DNA of 64,000 nt from CAVTPD01 sp963736575 (GTDB lineage Bacteria; Bacteroidota; Bacteroidia; Cytophagales; JAAEPT01): positions 248,001-312,000 of the forward strand of contig CAVTPD010000001.1 in assembly GCA_963736575.1 (NCBI GenBank), read 5' to 3'. A program made the position numbers and the translations under genes. A model generated the notes under the pieces. It saw only the letters and a program-made list of their open reading frames with translations, did no database searches and was not told the origin of the DNA. Shown piece by piece: positions 9,621 through 18,789 of the stretch. Each line of letters starts with the position of its first letter. The stretch's first letter is position 1.

Positions 9621-10817
9621 TCAGCTACACAGAGCCTTTTCCTGAAGTGCTAGCATTTCTTTTTCAGAAATCGGTGTCGGATTTGGATAGTCGAAAATGT
9701 CTCCCTCGTAGTTTCGCAGGGTGACTTTCTCCTTATCGGAATCCACCACGTAGTTCGGATTGACCGGAATCTTGCCTCCACCGCCCGGGCCATCGATCAC
9801 GTATTGGGGGACGGCATAGCCGGTCGTGTGACCCCGCAGGTTTTCGATAATGTTCACGCCCTCCGCGACAGATGTGCGCAAGTGTGACGAGCCTGTAATG
9901 AGATCGCACTGATAAAGATAATAAGGGCGCACGCGGCACATCAGGAGCTTGTGAACCAGAGCCTTCTGGACTTCCGGAGAATCGTTCACCCCGCGGAGGA
10001 GGACCGATTGGTTGCCAAGCGGGATGCCCGCTTCGGCGAGCCTGACAAGGCCATCGCGAACTTCTGAGGTAAGTTCCTTCGGATGATTTGTATGGATCGA
10101 TATGAAAAGCGGATGATGCTTTTTCAACATCGCGCAGAGCTCGGGAGTGATTCTCTGCGGAAGGAAAATTGGAATTCTCGAGCCAATTCTCACAAACTCG
10201 ATATGCGGGATGGAACGAAGTCGGGTGAGGATTTTATCGAGTTTCGCATCGGAAAACAGAAGTGGGTCACCACCGGAAAGCAGGACATCGCGGACTTCGG
10301 TATGCTCCTCTAGATATTTAAAAGCCATTTCCCACTGGGTTTCAAGCTGCTGCTCGCCTACTCCGGAAACAACCCGAGAACGGGTGCAATATCTACAATA
10401 GGAAGCGCAACGGTCGGTGACCAAAAAAAGCACCCGGTCCGGATATCGATGGACGAGGCCCGGAACTGGCATGTGAGAGTCTTCACCACAGGGATCTGAG
10501 AGCTCTTCCGGTGCCGTCCAGCCCTCCTCAATGCGAGGAATGACCTGACGGCGGATCGGGCAGTCGGGATTGTTTTTATCGATCAGGTTGAAAAAGTGAG
10601 GCGTGATCGCCATTGCAAGCTTGGTGCCTGCCAGCAGGACTCCGGCACGCTCCTCGTCGGTTAGATTGATGCGAGCCTCCAGATCGGCCAGCGAGTCGAT
10701 ACGATTGCGCAGTTGCCATTTGTGGTCAGCCCATTTCTCCATGGCGGAGTCCGGCCAGTAACCGGGAGCGTGGGAAGTGAAAGTGGTATCGAGGTCGCTT
10801 TGGGAGGTCATTCGCAT
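9621..10817 (-). CDS. kamA: L-lysine 2,3-aminomutase family radical SAM enzyme
   Basis: 398 residues. The radical-SAM cluster Cys137-x3-Cys141-x2-Cys144 ('CASYCRYC') is followed by 'TRSRVV', and 'YLEEHTEVRDVLLSGGDPL' is the KamA signature. The N-terminal 'WKWQLRNRI'-like segment (DHKWQLRNRIDSL) and 'ITPHFFNLID...CPIRRQ' are typical of the long KamA enzymes, which use PLP plus SAM to interconvert alpha- and beta-lysine, rather than the shorter EpmB that modifies EF-P. A second ATG three codons downstream (MTSQ) is an equally possible start. No lysine-fermentation genes flank it, so the role (osmolyte beta-lysine or EF-P modification) is open. Confidence 0.88.
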   Translation of the reverse strand: MRMTSQSDLDTTFTSHAPGYWPDSAMEKWADHKWQLRNRIDSLADLEARINLTDEERAGVLLAGTKLAMAITPHFFNLIDKNNPDCPIRRQVIPRIEEGWTAPEELSDPCGEDSHMPVPGLVHRYPDRVLFLVTDRCASYCRYCTRSRVVSGVGEQQLETQWEMAFKYLEEHTEVRDVLLSGGDPLLFSDAKLDKILTRLRSIPHIEFVRIGSRIPIFLPQRITPELCAMLKKHHPLFISIHTNHPKELTSEVRDGLVRLAEAGIPLGNQSVLLRGVNDSPEVQKALVHKLLMCRVRPYYLYQCDLITGSSHLRTSVAEGVNIIENLRGHTTGYAVPQYVIDGPGGGGKIPVNPNYVVDSDKEKVTLRNYEGDIFDYPNPTPISEKEMLALQEKALCS

Positions 10818-10894
10818 TTTGTTCGTGGAAATCGGTCGTGCAGGATGCCTTGTGGGTCAAGGGTCGATTTTTCAAGCGCTTATCAACCATCCAA

Positions 10895-11785
10895 TCAATC
10901 GGACAATCGTCGAATCAGTTCTACGAGCCGGCCGGTGGAGGCGGCAACCGTGGGAGCAAACGGGACTTGATCGTCTTCCTCACTCGGCAGGAGAGTAGGG
11001 CGTGTGGCAATGCGAATGGCCGGCAGGCCGGTTTCATACAGCGTGGAGGCCAGGTCAAAATCATCTCCCAGGCACGCGACTTCGGCACCGACGATTTTTC
11101 CGAGTCCTTCGAAATCAGTATCGGGTATGGCATCCGTATCGCGCGAAGTCAGCATGAGTTCTTCCGCAGCCCCCATGGCTTCGATACAAAGAATGGCAGC
11201 GTGCTTTTCTCCGATGTGCTGTGAAACGGTAAGCGCGGTTTCGAGGATAGGGGAATCGGTGTCGTTTGCGTGAGGAATGAAGAGAAAACGTATGGAATGT
11301 GATGGGGTCGCACTAGCCAGCGCTTGCGCTGCAGCGAGGGTTGCTGCAAGGCCGGAGGCGTTTTTCTCCGCTCCTCTCGATCCCAATGGTGAATCGTAGC
11401 TGGTCAGGACCCAAACCGGAGACGCACTCTCCTTTTCTGAAGAAACGCTGACCTGCAGAATCGGGAAATCGGTCGGACTTTTGATTACGTTGACGTCGAA
11501 ACCTGTGTTCGAGGGACCGAGAAGCCCCTGAATCATTGAAGACGTAGCAGAAAGCATCTTTGGCGATGACATGTTACGCTCTCCAATGACGCGGATGATT
11601 TTTCGAAGATCATCGGCGATGCGCTCGGCCGATACGGATTGAGAAAAAAGCTGCTCCGCCGCCCGGGCCTCGGCTTTCTCATCCTTGAAATATTTTACCA
11701 AGGCGAAGGCCGCTGATGCGATCAGCCACACCGGCACGATCACCAGCAGAGCTGGGACGATGCGAAATTTTTTCCGGGTGGCCAT
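10895..11785 (-). CDS. membrane-anchored M28-like protein, probably catalytically inactive
   Basis: 296 residues with an N-terminal anchor (VPALLVIVPVWLIASAAFALVKYF). The pattern 'PVWVLTSYDSPLGS...GAEKNASGLAATLAAAQALA...SIRFLFIPHAN' follows the strand-helix order of M28 aminopeptidases, but the zinc-binding residues are replaced: the usual A-H-x-D is 'TSYDS' and the usual G-A-D-D-N is 'GAEKN'. It therefore looks like an M28 fold that has lost its metal site. It starts 6 bp after pssA stops, so the two genes are almost certainly co-transcribed. The function is unknown. Confidence 0.6.
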   Translation of the reverse strand: MATRKKFRIVPALLVIVPVWLIASAAFALVKYFKDEKAEARAAEQLFSQSVSAERIADDLRKIIRVIGERNMSSPKMLSATSSMIQGLLGPSNTGFDVNVIKSPTDFPILQVSVSSEKESASPVWVLTSYDSPLGSRGAEKNASGLAATLAAAQALASATPSHSIRFLFIPHANDTDSPILETALTVSQHIGEKHAAILCIEAMGAAEELMLTSRDTDAIPDTDFEGLGKIVGAEVACLGDDFDLASTLYETGLPAIRIATRPTLLPSEEDDQVPFAPTVAASTGRLVELIRRLSD

Positions 11786-11790
11786 GTCAA

Positions 11791-12675
11791 TTATGCCGAT
11801 TCCACCTTATCCGGATCTTCATCATCATCCGCTTCGTCAGCATCGGAGAAGTCCTCGATGCCTTTCCGCCAGCGCTGGGAAATCCAGGGCCGGACGAAAC
11901 CGTATATCAGATATGAGCTGAACAGAACAACGGGCATGATATAGCGGAATCGGACCGTGGCGAAGATCACAATCATCGCGAAGATGATCGTGCTCAGCGA
12001 TCCTTTGGTTTTCCAATCCACTGTCTTGAATGACGGGTAGCGGACGTCGCTAATCATCAGCCACGAGAGGCCGAGCATCACTCCCGCGAGGACATATCTC
12101 CAGACGCCGACTTCGTGGTCATTTTCATACAGATCAATGATCAGGAAAGTCAGTGACGCGATAAAACCGGCAGCCATCGGGATGGGGATGCCGCGGAAAT
12201 CGGAGGATGCTCCGGGCTTTTTCGGAATAGAGGCAAGGCAGTTGAATCGTGCGAGGCGCATAGCTCCGCAAACGAGATAGACTAGCGCGATACCCCAGCC
12301 GATATTCCCCAGCGGGAAAAGCACGGCGCGTGAAAGCAACATGGCGGGCGCCATTCCGAATGATATGATATCCGCGAGTGAGTCGAACTCCTGGCCAAAC
12401 GGAGAATCCTGGCCTCCAAGGCGCGCAAGCCGTCCGTCTAGCAGATCGAAAAGACACGATCCAAAGATCAGAAGAATGGCGTATTGGTAGTATTCGCGGG
12501 ATACCTCATAATACTGTTTCGCCGCCAGGATGGCGTCGCCCGAGACTTTTTGCACCTCAATCTGGCCTTTGAGAATCATCAGAACGGCGAAGAATCCGCA
12601 GGCAAGATTGCATGCTGTCATCAGGTTTGGGAGGAAGAAAATCTTCGGCTCGTCCGGGTCACGGGTGCGGGGCAT
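11791..12675 (-). CDS. pssA: CDP-diacylglycerol--serine O-phosphatidyltransferase
   Basis: With the start at ATG 12675 the protein is 294 residues and begins 'MPRTRDPDEPKIFFLPNLMTACNL'; a longer in-frame ATG at 12768 adds an unconserved leader. The CDP-alcohol phosphotransferase signature is complete: D80-G81-x2-A84-R85-x8-G94-x3-D98-x3-D102. Several hydrophobic helices follow. The enzyme makes phosphatidylserine from CDP-DAG and serine at the inner membrane, the precursor of phosphatidylethanolamine. The acidic C-terminal tail (DEADDDEDPDK) is unusual. Confidence 0.92.
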   Translation of the reverse strand: MPRTRDPDEPKIFFLPNLMTACNLACGFFAVLMILKGQIEVQKVSGDAILAAKQYYEVSREYYQYAILLIFGSCLFDLLDGRLARLGGQDSPFGQEFDSLADIISFGMAPAMLLSRAVLFPLGNIGWGIALVYLVCGAMRLARFNCLASIPKKPGASSDFRGIPIPMAAGFIASLTFLIIDLYENDHEVGVWRYVLAGVMLGLSWLMISDVRYPSFKTVDWKTKGSLSTIIFAMIVIFATVRFRYIMPVVLFSSYLIYGFVRPWISQRWRKGIEDFSDADEADDDEDPDKVESA

Positions 12676-12791
12676 GCGGAAACTTGTACTCAAACGACGA
12701 CCAACGCCAGTTTGGAGTTTTGGTCGATTCCCGATACATATGCACTGGAATAAGGTGTCTGAATTCATATTCTTGGTGAAATCCAGAACTC

Positions 12792-14660
12792 ATGAAATTC
12801 CTTCCACAATCGATTCTTGCCGGCTTGTTTGCCATCCCGATTCTAACAGCCCAGCCGTCTGCTGTTTTGGAAACCAAGGAAGCGGGGATTTACGGAGAAC
12901 TCAGGAAATGGCATCGAATAACCGTTTCCTTCAAAGGCCCGGAGTGTTCCGAGCAGGGCGAGCCTAATCCATTTCTCGACTTCAGGCTGACCGTGACATT
13001 CACACATTCCGGCTCCGGCAGGACGCTTGTTGTGCCAGGCTATTTCGCTGCGGATGGTTTCGCCGGCGAGACCTCGGCGGATTCGGGAGATGTCTGGAGG
13101 GCGCATTTTTCGCCACCCGAGACCGGGGAATGGACATTTGTTGCCGAACTGGTGGGAGGAGAGAACATCGCAGTCAATGACGGATCGGGCGACCCGGCAC
13201 CATTAAATGATGATGCTACAGGCAAGGTATTGGGAAGTTTCTCGATCTCCGCTTCGGACAAGGCCGGACGTGACAATCGCGCGCGGGGCTTGCTTGAATA
13301 TGTCGGCGAGCGTTATCTCCGATGGGCCGAGACCGGGCGATATTTTACCAAACAAGGCCCGGATTCACCCGAAAACCTGCTAGCCTATACGGACTTCGAC
13401 GGGGATTTCAAAGTAGATGGCGAAAAGGACCAATTGATCAAAACCTATTCTCCTCATGTTTTGGATTGGGAGAAGGGAGATCCAACCTGGCAGGGCGGAA
13501 AAGGCAAGGGACTGATCGGAGCAATCAATTACCTGGCCTCCGAAGGGCTCAACGTCTTTTCGTTTCTCACCATGAATATCGACGGAGATGATCGGAATGT
13601 CTTCATTTATCCGGATGACGAAGAGCGGCTCAGAATCGATGTTTCTCGGATGGATCAATGGGAAGTTGTCATGGATCACGCCGACAAGCGGGGAATGTAT
13701 CTTCATTTTAAAACCCAGGAGGCGGAAAACGACACACTGCTGGATGGGGGCGGACTCGGAATGGAGCGGAAGCTATATTGCCGGGAGCTGATCGCACGCT
13801 TCGGACATCACCTCGCGCTCAACTGGAATCTCGGTGAGGAAAACAACGGCCAGTCCGATGCCCAGCGCGTCGCGATGGCAAAGTATTTTCATGATAACGA
13901 CCCCTATGGGCACAATATTGTGATCCATACATACCCCGAGAAAAAGGCAGATATATATACCCCTCTGTTGGGAGAAAACTCCGATCTGACGGGAATCTCC
14001 ATGCAGGGCTCGAACGCCAGATTCAACGACGTCCACCGAGACGTGCTTGAGTGGGTGAACAAATCCGAAGACTCGGGCAAGCCATGGGTGGTTGCCTATG
14101 ATGAGCCCGGAAGTGCGAAGGAAGGCCTGATCAACGACGCGGAAAACTCGAAGGATTCGACTCAGAAAGGCAATTATGAGGAGGCGAGAGCAAAAGCTCT
14201 GTGGGGGGTGTTGTTAGGCGGTGGCGCTGGCACGGAATGGTATTTTGGCTACAGGTTCGAGCATTCCGATCTAAGTCTTCAGGACTTCCGAAGCCGCGAC
14301 GAATGGTGGGATTACTGTCGGAATGCTCTGCGTTTTTTCGAAACGAATTCCCTGCCTTTCCATGAGATGAACAACCGGAATGAGCTGATTGGAAATTCTG
14401 CCAACGATGCCGAAAAAGGCTACTGCTTTGCCAAGTCTGGAGAGGTATATGTCATCTATTTTCCCAACGGTAGCGGGCACGATCTTGATCTAACAGAAGC
14501 CGCGGGTGATTTTTCGGTCAGATGGTTCAGTCCGCGCGAAGGAGGTGATCTGAAAACGGGGACGGTGACAAAAATCCCCGGCGGATCGTCCAGCTCATTG
14601 GGTGAACCTCCATCGGACAAGGACATGGACTGGGTGGCACTGATAAGGGTGATGAAATAG
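12792..14660 (+). CDS. DUF5060 domain glycoside hydrolase-like secreted protein
   Basis: 622 residues with a signal peptide (MKFLPQSILAGLFAIPILTA). The N-terminal region ('GIYGELRKWHRITVSFKGP...LDFRLTVTF', 'DVWRAHFSPPETGEWTF') is a DUF5060-like beta sandwich. The central region from about residue 220 looks like a TIM-barrel ('GLNVFSFLTMNIDGDDRN', 'ALNWNLGEENN', 'PWVVAYDEPGSA'), where 'LGEENN' and 'AYDEPG' could supply the two acidic residues of a retaining glycosidase. The C-terminal segment ('VIYFPNGSGHDLDL...SVRWFSPREGGDL') resembles the putative collagen-binding domain often found at the end of these proteins. Substrate unknown. Divergent from pssA. Confidence 0.75.
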   Translation: MKFLPQSILAGLFAIPILTAQPSAVLETKEAGIYGELRKWHRITVSFKGPECSEQGEPNPFLDFRLTVTFTHSGSGRTLVVPGYFAADGFAGETSADSGDVWRAHFSPPETGEWTFVAELVGGENIAVNDGSGDPAPLNDDATGKVLGSFSISASDKAGRDNRARGLLEYVGERYLRWAETGRYFTKQGPDSPENLLAYTDFDGDFKVDGEKDQLIKTYSPHVLDWEKGDPTWQGGKGKGLIGAINYLASEGLNVFSFLTMNIDGDDRNVFIYPDDEERLRIDVSRMDQWEVVMDHADKRGMYLHFKTQEAENDTLLDGGGLGMERKLYCRELIARFGHHLALNWNLGEENNGQSDAQRVAMAKYFHDNDPYGHNIVIHTYPEKKADIYTPLLGENSDLTGISMQGSNARFNDVHRDVLEWVNKSEDSGKPWVVAYDEPGSAKEGLINDAENSKDSTQKGNYEEARAKALWGVLLGGGAGTEWYFGYRFEHSDLSLQDFRSRDEWWDYCRNALRFFETNSLPFHEMNNRNELIGNSANDAEKGYCFAKSGEVYVIYFPNGSGHDLDLTEAAGDFSVRWFSPREGGDLKTGTVTKIPGGSSSSLGEPPSDKDMDWVALIRVMK

Positions 14661-14715
14661 ATCGCAGCTTCTGATTCGACAACGGTTGCAGGCGATGCCA
14701 TGAATCTAGGACACG

Positions 14716-15675
14716 ATGGCTGCTGATTTCAGGGATTACTATGAGGTGCTCGGGGTCGCGAAAGACGCGACTCAGGCGGAGGTGAAAAAAGCCTTTCGCA
14801 AACTGGCGCGAAAATTTCATCCGGATGTTGCGGAGGACAAGGGGTCCGCCGAGGAGAAATTCAAAGAGATCAACGAAGCCTACGAAGTTCTCGGTGATCC
14901 TGAAAAACGTAAAAAATTCGATAATCTCGGCGCAAATTGGAATGCCCAGGGCGCCCCACCTCCTGGCGGCGGTGGCTATGGCGGTGGTCCGATGCCGGAA
15001 GGAGCCGAGTTCCAATTCGATGGCACCGGCTTCAGCGATTTTTTTGAGCAATACTTCTCCGGCGGCGGCGCTCGGCGGGCGGCAGGCTTCGGCGGAGGAT
15101 TCCCCGGGGCGGGCGGTGCGATGCGCGGCCAGGATATTGAGGGCGATCTGATGGTTACCTTGGAGGAAAGTTTCGCAGGATCGATGCGAACTATTTCTCT
15201 GCGAAAGACGGATCCCCGCTCAGGGCAGGCCTCAACCGATGAGGTCCAGGTGCGTATTCCGTCCGGTATCGGGGAAGGCCAACGCCTGCGGGTTCCCGGC
15301 CACGGTGTGCAAGGACAGGGCGGGGGAGAGGACGGCGATCTTTATCTGCGCGTTCGGATCGCCGCACACCCGGATTTCAGGGTCAGAGGACATGATATCC
15401 ATCGTGAGCTTGAGCTCGCACCGTGGGAGGCTGTCCTTGGAACGACAATTTCAATCTCCGTTCCCGGGGGAAAAACCGTTCAGTTGAAAATTCCATCAGG
15501 CACATCAGCCGGTGACCAGTTACGCCTCAAGGGCTACGGTCTGCCGAAGAGAAGCGCCCCGGGCGACCTCTACGTGGAAATCGGCATCGCCACTCCGGAA
15601 TCGGTCGGGCCGGAAGAGAAGGTCGTATGGGAAAAGCTTCGAGACATCTCCAAATTCAAACCTAGGGAAAACTGA
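14716..15675 (+). CDS. cbpA: DnaJ-class co-chaperone (CbpA-like)
   Basis: 319 residues. The J domain (residues about 5-70) carries the essential HPD loop ('KFHPDVAEDKG') that stimulates DnaK ATPase. A Gly-rich linker follows ('GGGGYGGGPMPEG', 'GGGARRAAGFGGGFPGAGG'), then the two C-terminal beta domains ('VRIPSGIGEGQRLRVPGHG', 'GDLYLRVRIAAHPDF', 'KIPSGTSAGDQLRLKGYGLP'). There is no zinc-finger domain, so this is a class B (CbpA) rather than a true DnaJ protein. It is followed after 1 bp by a CbpM-like gene, the usual modulator pairing. Confidence 0.9.
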   Translation: MAADFRDYYEVLGVAKDATQAEVKKAFRKLARKFHPDVAEDKGSAEEKFKEINEAYEVLGDPEKRKKFDNLGANWNAQGAPPPGGGGYGGGPMPEGAEFQFDGTGFSDFFEQYFSGGGARRAAGFGGGFPGAGGAMRGQDIEGDLMVTLEESFAGSMRTISLRKTDPRSGQASTDEVQVRIPSGIGEGQRLRVPGHGVQGQGGGEDGDLYLRVRIAAHPDFRVRGHDIHRELELAPWEAVLGTTISISVPGGKTVQLKIPSGTSAGDQLRLKGYGLPKRSAPGDLYVEIGIATPESVGPEEKVVWEKLRDISKFKPREN

Positions 15676-15676
15676 A

Positions 15677-15961
15677 ATGAACACAATTAGCCCTGATCCC
15701 CATCAATTCCACCCCCTCGCCGTCGTCATTCGGATGACAGGCTCCTCCCGCAGGAAAATCGTGTTCTATTGCCGAAAAGGAATCGTCTCACCGGTCGCCG
15801 AGCAGGACGAATGGCACTTTGATGAAGAATCGGTGATCCGACTGCGACACATTGAGAATCTCCGCCAACAACACCGTATGAACTGGGCCGCAATCCGCAC
15901 GATTATCGGCTTGCTCGATGAGGTTGATACACTCCGGAACGAGCTAAGGTTTCTCCGGTAG
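15677..15961 (+). CDS. cbpM: CbpM-like chaperone modulator (MerR-type helix-turn-helix)
   Basis: 94 residues from ATG 15677, directly after the cbpA stop at 15673-15675. The sequence 'VSPVAEQDEWHFDEESVIRLRHIENLRQQHRMNWAAIRTIIGLLDEVDTLRNEL' in sections fits the short MerR-like CbpM fold, which binds the J domain of CbpA and blocks its DnaK stimulation. The gene order cbpA-cbpM matches the known operon. A longer upstream frame exists but overlaps cbpA. Confidence 0.8.
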   Translation: MNTISPDPHQFHPLAVVIRMTGSSRRKIVFYCRKGIVSPVAEQDEWHFDEESVIRLRHIENLRQQHRMNWAAIRTIIGLLDEVDTLRNELRFLR

Positions 15962-16030
15962 ATCCCGGAGTAGAAAAAGTCTTTTTCGACTGGCGTGGGA
16001 TTGCTTTCCGTGTAGTGTTCCCGTGAACAA

Positions 16031-17257
16031 ATGGAATTGGAAAACAAACTCGCGATTCTTGCGGACGCCGCGAAATACGATGCTTCGTGCGCAAGCTCCG
16101 GAGCTCAGCGCTCAGACTCGAAATCTGGCAAGGGTGTCGGATCGACTGGAGGGGCTGGCATCTGTCACTCCTATGCTCCGGATGGACGTTGCATTTCTCT
16201 CCTGAAACTTCTTCTGACGAATTCCTGCATCTACGATTGTCACTACTGCATCAATCGCCGTTCAAGCAATGTCAGGCGGGCCGCATTCACCGCCGATGAA
16301 GTTGTGAAGCTCACTTTGGATTTCTACAAAAGAAACTACATCGAGGGCCTGTTTCTCAGCTCAGGTATCATCCGGAATGCGGACTATACGATGGAGCAGG
16401 TTATCGCTGTGGCCAGAACCTTGCGAGAAACTCATGATTTCCGCGGTTACATCCATTTGAAAACGATTCCCGAAGCTTCCCCGGAGCTGATCGAAACCGC
16501 GGCGCGCTATGCCGATCGGATCAGCATAAACATGGAGCTGCCGACACAGAAAAGCCTCGACCTCCTTGCTCCGGAAAAAAACATGGCCCGCACCAAAGTT
16601 GCCATGGGCCGCATTCGCCATCGCCTGGAGGAGGCGAAAGAACGAAAGGCTGATGGTGATCGCAAATTGAGGCACGCTACCGGTCAAAGTACGCAGGTCA
16701 TAGTAGGAGCGGATGAATCAACCGACGCGGATTTTCTCGCCGGTTCCGATGAGCTCTATCGCTCATACAAATTGAAACGCGTCTATTATTCCGCATTCAG
16801 CCCAATTCCCGAACCGTCTGCCATTCTTCCTCTTAAATCGCCGCCCATGGTTAGGGAGCACAGGCTATATCAGGCGGATTGGCTGATGCGGATCTACGGT
16901 TTCAAAACAAAGGAAATTCTTTCACCTGATGCGCCGAATCTTGACCTCGATCTCGATCCGAAACTCGCATGGGCATTAAGGAACCGGCAGGATTTTCCCG
17001 TCGATATCGCCAAGGCTTCCCGCGAAACCCTTCTTCGCGTTCCCGGGCTCGGCGTTAGAAACGTGGACCGCATTCTTAGAATTCGTCGCTTTACGAACAT
17101 TCGACTGTCGGATCTCGCGCGCCTCCGCGTTTCGCTCGCCAAGGTCCAGCCATTTCTCATCACTGCGGATCACAACCCTTCCAAATATCTTCTCGATTCG
17201 GATCGGCTGAGAGCTCGCTTCGCACCGAAGCCACAGCAACTCGAGCTGTTTTCCTAG
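16031..17257 (+). CDS. putative DNA modification/repair radical SAM protein
   Basis: 408 residues. The radical-SAM cluster is 'NSCIYDCHYC' (CxxxCxxC near residue 65-72), preceded by 'CHSYAPDGRCISLLKLLLT'. The C terminus has two helix-hairpin-helix-like parts ('ETLLRVPGLGVRNVDRILRIRR', 'FTNIRLSDLARLRVSL') that bind DNA. This is the TIGR03916-type family, always paired with a DUF4130 or UdgX protein. Here the partner begins 3 bp downstream, so the genes form an operon. The chemistry is not established in the family. Confidence 0.88.
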   Translation: MELENKLAILADAAKYDASCASSGAQRSDSKSGKGVGSTGGAGICHSYAPDGRCISLLKLLLTNSCIYDCHYCINRRSSNVRRAAFTADEVVKLTLDFYKRNYIEGLFLSSGIIRNADYTMEQVIAVARTLRETHDFRGYIHLKTIPEASPELIETAARYADRISINMELPTQKSLDLLAPEKNMARTKVAMGRIRHRLEEAKERKADGDRKLRHATGQSTQVIVGADESTDADFLAGSDELYRSYKLKRVYYSAFSPIPEPSAILPLKSPPMVREHRLYQADWLMRIYGFKTKEILSPDAPNLDLDLDPKLAWALRNRQDFPVDIAKASRETLLRVPGLGVRNVDRILRIRRFTNIRLSDLARLRVSLAKVQPFLITADHNPSKYLLDSDRLRARFAPKPQQLELFS

Positions 17258-17260
17258 GAA

Positions 17261-18718
17261 ATGAAGAGCGTCGATCCCGGAGACGGTTTCTTGACCTGGC
17301 GCAAAGCGGCAAAAGGGTTGCTCGAGCAAAATCTTCGGCCCGAAGAAATCATATGGGAAAAGGAGGCGAACCTGTTTGGTCAGGCGGAACCGGTCTCAAC
17401 AGGCGCTTTGAAAGTCCCGAAAGAGTTTTTCGAACTCGCGAAGATGGTCACCTGCCACAATGAACCGGGTAGGTGGGCGCTTCTTTACCGTATTCTCTGG
17501 CGGATTGTAAAAGGCGGGGAGCGAAAACTTTGTGCGATCAGCAGCGATCCGGATATGGCGAGGGCGATGTTTTTGCGCAAAAACGTGAGTCGTGAGATTC
17601 ACAAGATGCATGCGTTTGTCCGCTTCAAGCTGGTAGCGACGGATCCGGATACGCAACGCGAAAAATATGCCGCATGGTTCGAGCCGGATCACTATGTTGT
17701 TGAGTTAGGGACTCCGTTTTTCCGCAAGCGCTTCGCCAATATGGATTGGAGCATTTTCACCCCGAAAGGATGTGCCCATTGGGATGGTGAGACACTGGGA
17801 TTTTCCAAAGGTATTCCGAAAAATCCGATCGAAGACTCGGATGCGCTGGAGGACGCCTGGCGCACGTATTACCGCAGCATATTTAATCCGGCCCGTCTTA
17901 AGGTAAACGCAATGCGCGCGGAGATGCCGAAGAAATATTGGAAGAATCTTCCCGAGGCAGATCTCATTGATGAGCTGATTGGTGATAGCAAACGCAGGGT
18001 CGTATCGATGCGGGACGAGGACCTGCGCCCTGCGAAGCCGGCCCCAAAAAACACTTATCTCGGAAGTCTCCGTGAGATGTCGGATGCTCCCGTTTGCCAC
18101 GGGCCCCAGGAGGGTCAGGATCTTGAGGCGATGCGGAAATCCGCCGCGAACTGCCGTGCCTGTCCACTCTGGGAGCATGCGACCGGAACCGTCTTTGGCG
18201 AGGGCGCAAAAAATGCCCGGATAATGATCGTTGGCGAACAGCCGGGAGATCGTGAGGACATTTCCGGGAAGGCATTCGTCGGTCCCGCAGGGAAATTGCT
18301 GGATAGGGCCCTCGTCGATGCGGGTCTCTCTCGCGATGAAATGTATCTTACAAATGCGGTAAAACACTTCAAGTGGACTCCGAAGGAAACGCCGCGTGGG
18401 AAAATGCGCCTCCACCAATCGCCAGGCAAAGGTGAGATCGATGCTTGCCGGCCTTGGGTCTTGGGCGAACTTAATCAAGTAGCCCCGGACGTGCTGATTC
18501 TTCTTGGCGCCACAGCCGCAAGGTCTCTCTTGGGAAAAGCGGTGCCAGTTACAAAAAATCGCGGCTTGGTTGATGCCCCGCAACTTGCCAGCAAAGTGAT
18601 CCTGACGGTCCATCCCTCATATCTGCTCCGTCTGACAGATCGAGGCGGTAAGGCTGAGGAATATCAACGGTTTGTCGCGGACCTTAATCTTGCCACTGGC
18701 TCGATAGGAGATGATTGA
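17261..18718 (+). CDS. udgX: DUF4130 domain fused to UdgX-type uracil-DNA glycosylase
   Basis: 485 residues in two domains. Residues about 1-255 match the TIGR03915/DUF4130 partner of the radical-SAM protein ('WALLYRILWRIVKGGERKLC', 'RFANMDWSIFTPKGCAHWDG'). Residues about 285-480 are a family-4-like UDG: four Cys for the Fe-S cluster begin at 'NCRACPLW', then 'IMIVGEQPGDREDISGKAFVGPAGKLL' (motif A) and 'LTVHPSYLLRL' (motif B). The loop 'RGKMRLHQSPGKGEIDACRPW' contains the His that in UdgX forms a covalent bond with uracil-derived abasic DNA. It differs from the better-known loop by having M-R-L in place of R-R-I before that His. Probably acts with the upstream radical-SAM enzyme in uracil/base repair. 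Confidence 0.87.
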   Translation: MKSVDPGDGFLTWRKAAKGLLEQNLRPEEIIWEKEANLFGQAEPVSTGALKVPKEFFELAKMVTCHNEPGRWALLYRILWRIVKGGERKLCAISSDPDMARAMFLRKNVSREIHKMHAFVRFKLVATDPDTQREKYAAWFEPDHYVVELGTPFFRKRFANMDWSIFTPKGCAHWDGETLGFSKGIPKNPIEDSDALEDAWRTYYRSIFNPARLKVNAMRAEMPKKYWKNLPEADLIDELIGDSKRRVVSMRDEDLRPAKPAPKNTYLGSLREMSDAPVCHGPQEGQDLEAMRKSAANCRACPLWEHATGTVFGEGAKNARIMIVGEQPGDREDISGKAFVGPAGKLLDRALVDAGLSRDEMYLTNAVKHFKWTPKETPRGKMRLHQSPGKGEIDACRPWVLGELNQVAPDVLILLGATAARSLLGKAVPVTKNRGLVDAPQLASKVILTVHPSYLLRLTDRGGKAEEYQRFVADLNLATGSIGDD

Positions 18719-18789
18719 CTAGACAAGCCAGGCATTTTTGGCACAGCAAAGGATAGGAATCAGTCGGGCTGTGAGCCTCATGGTCTTTA

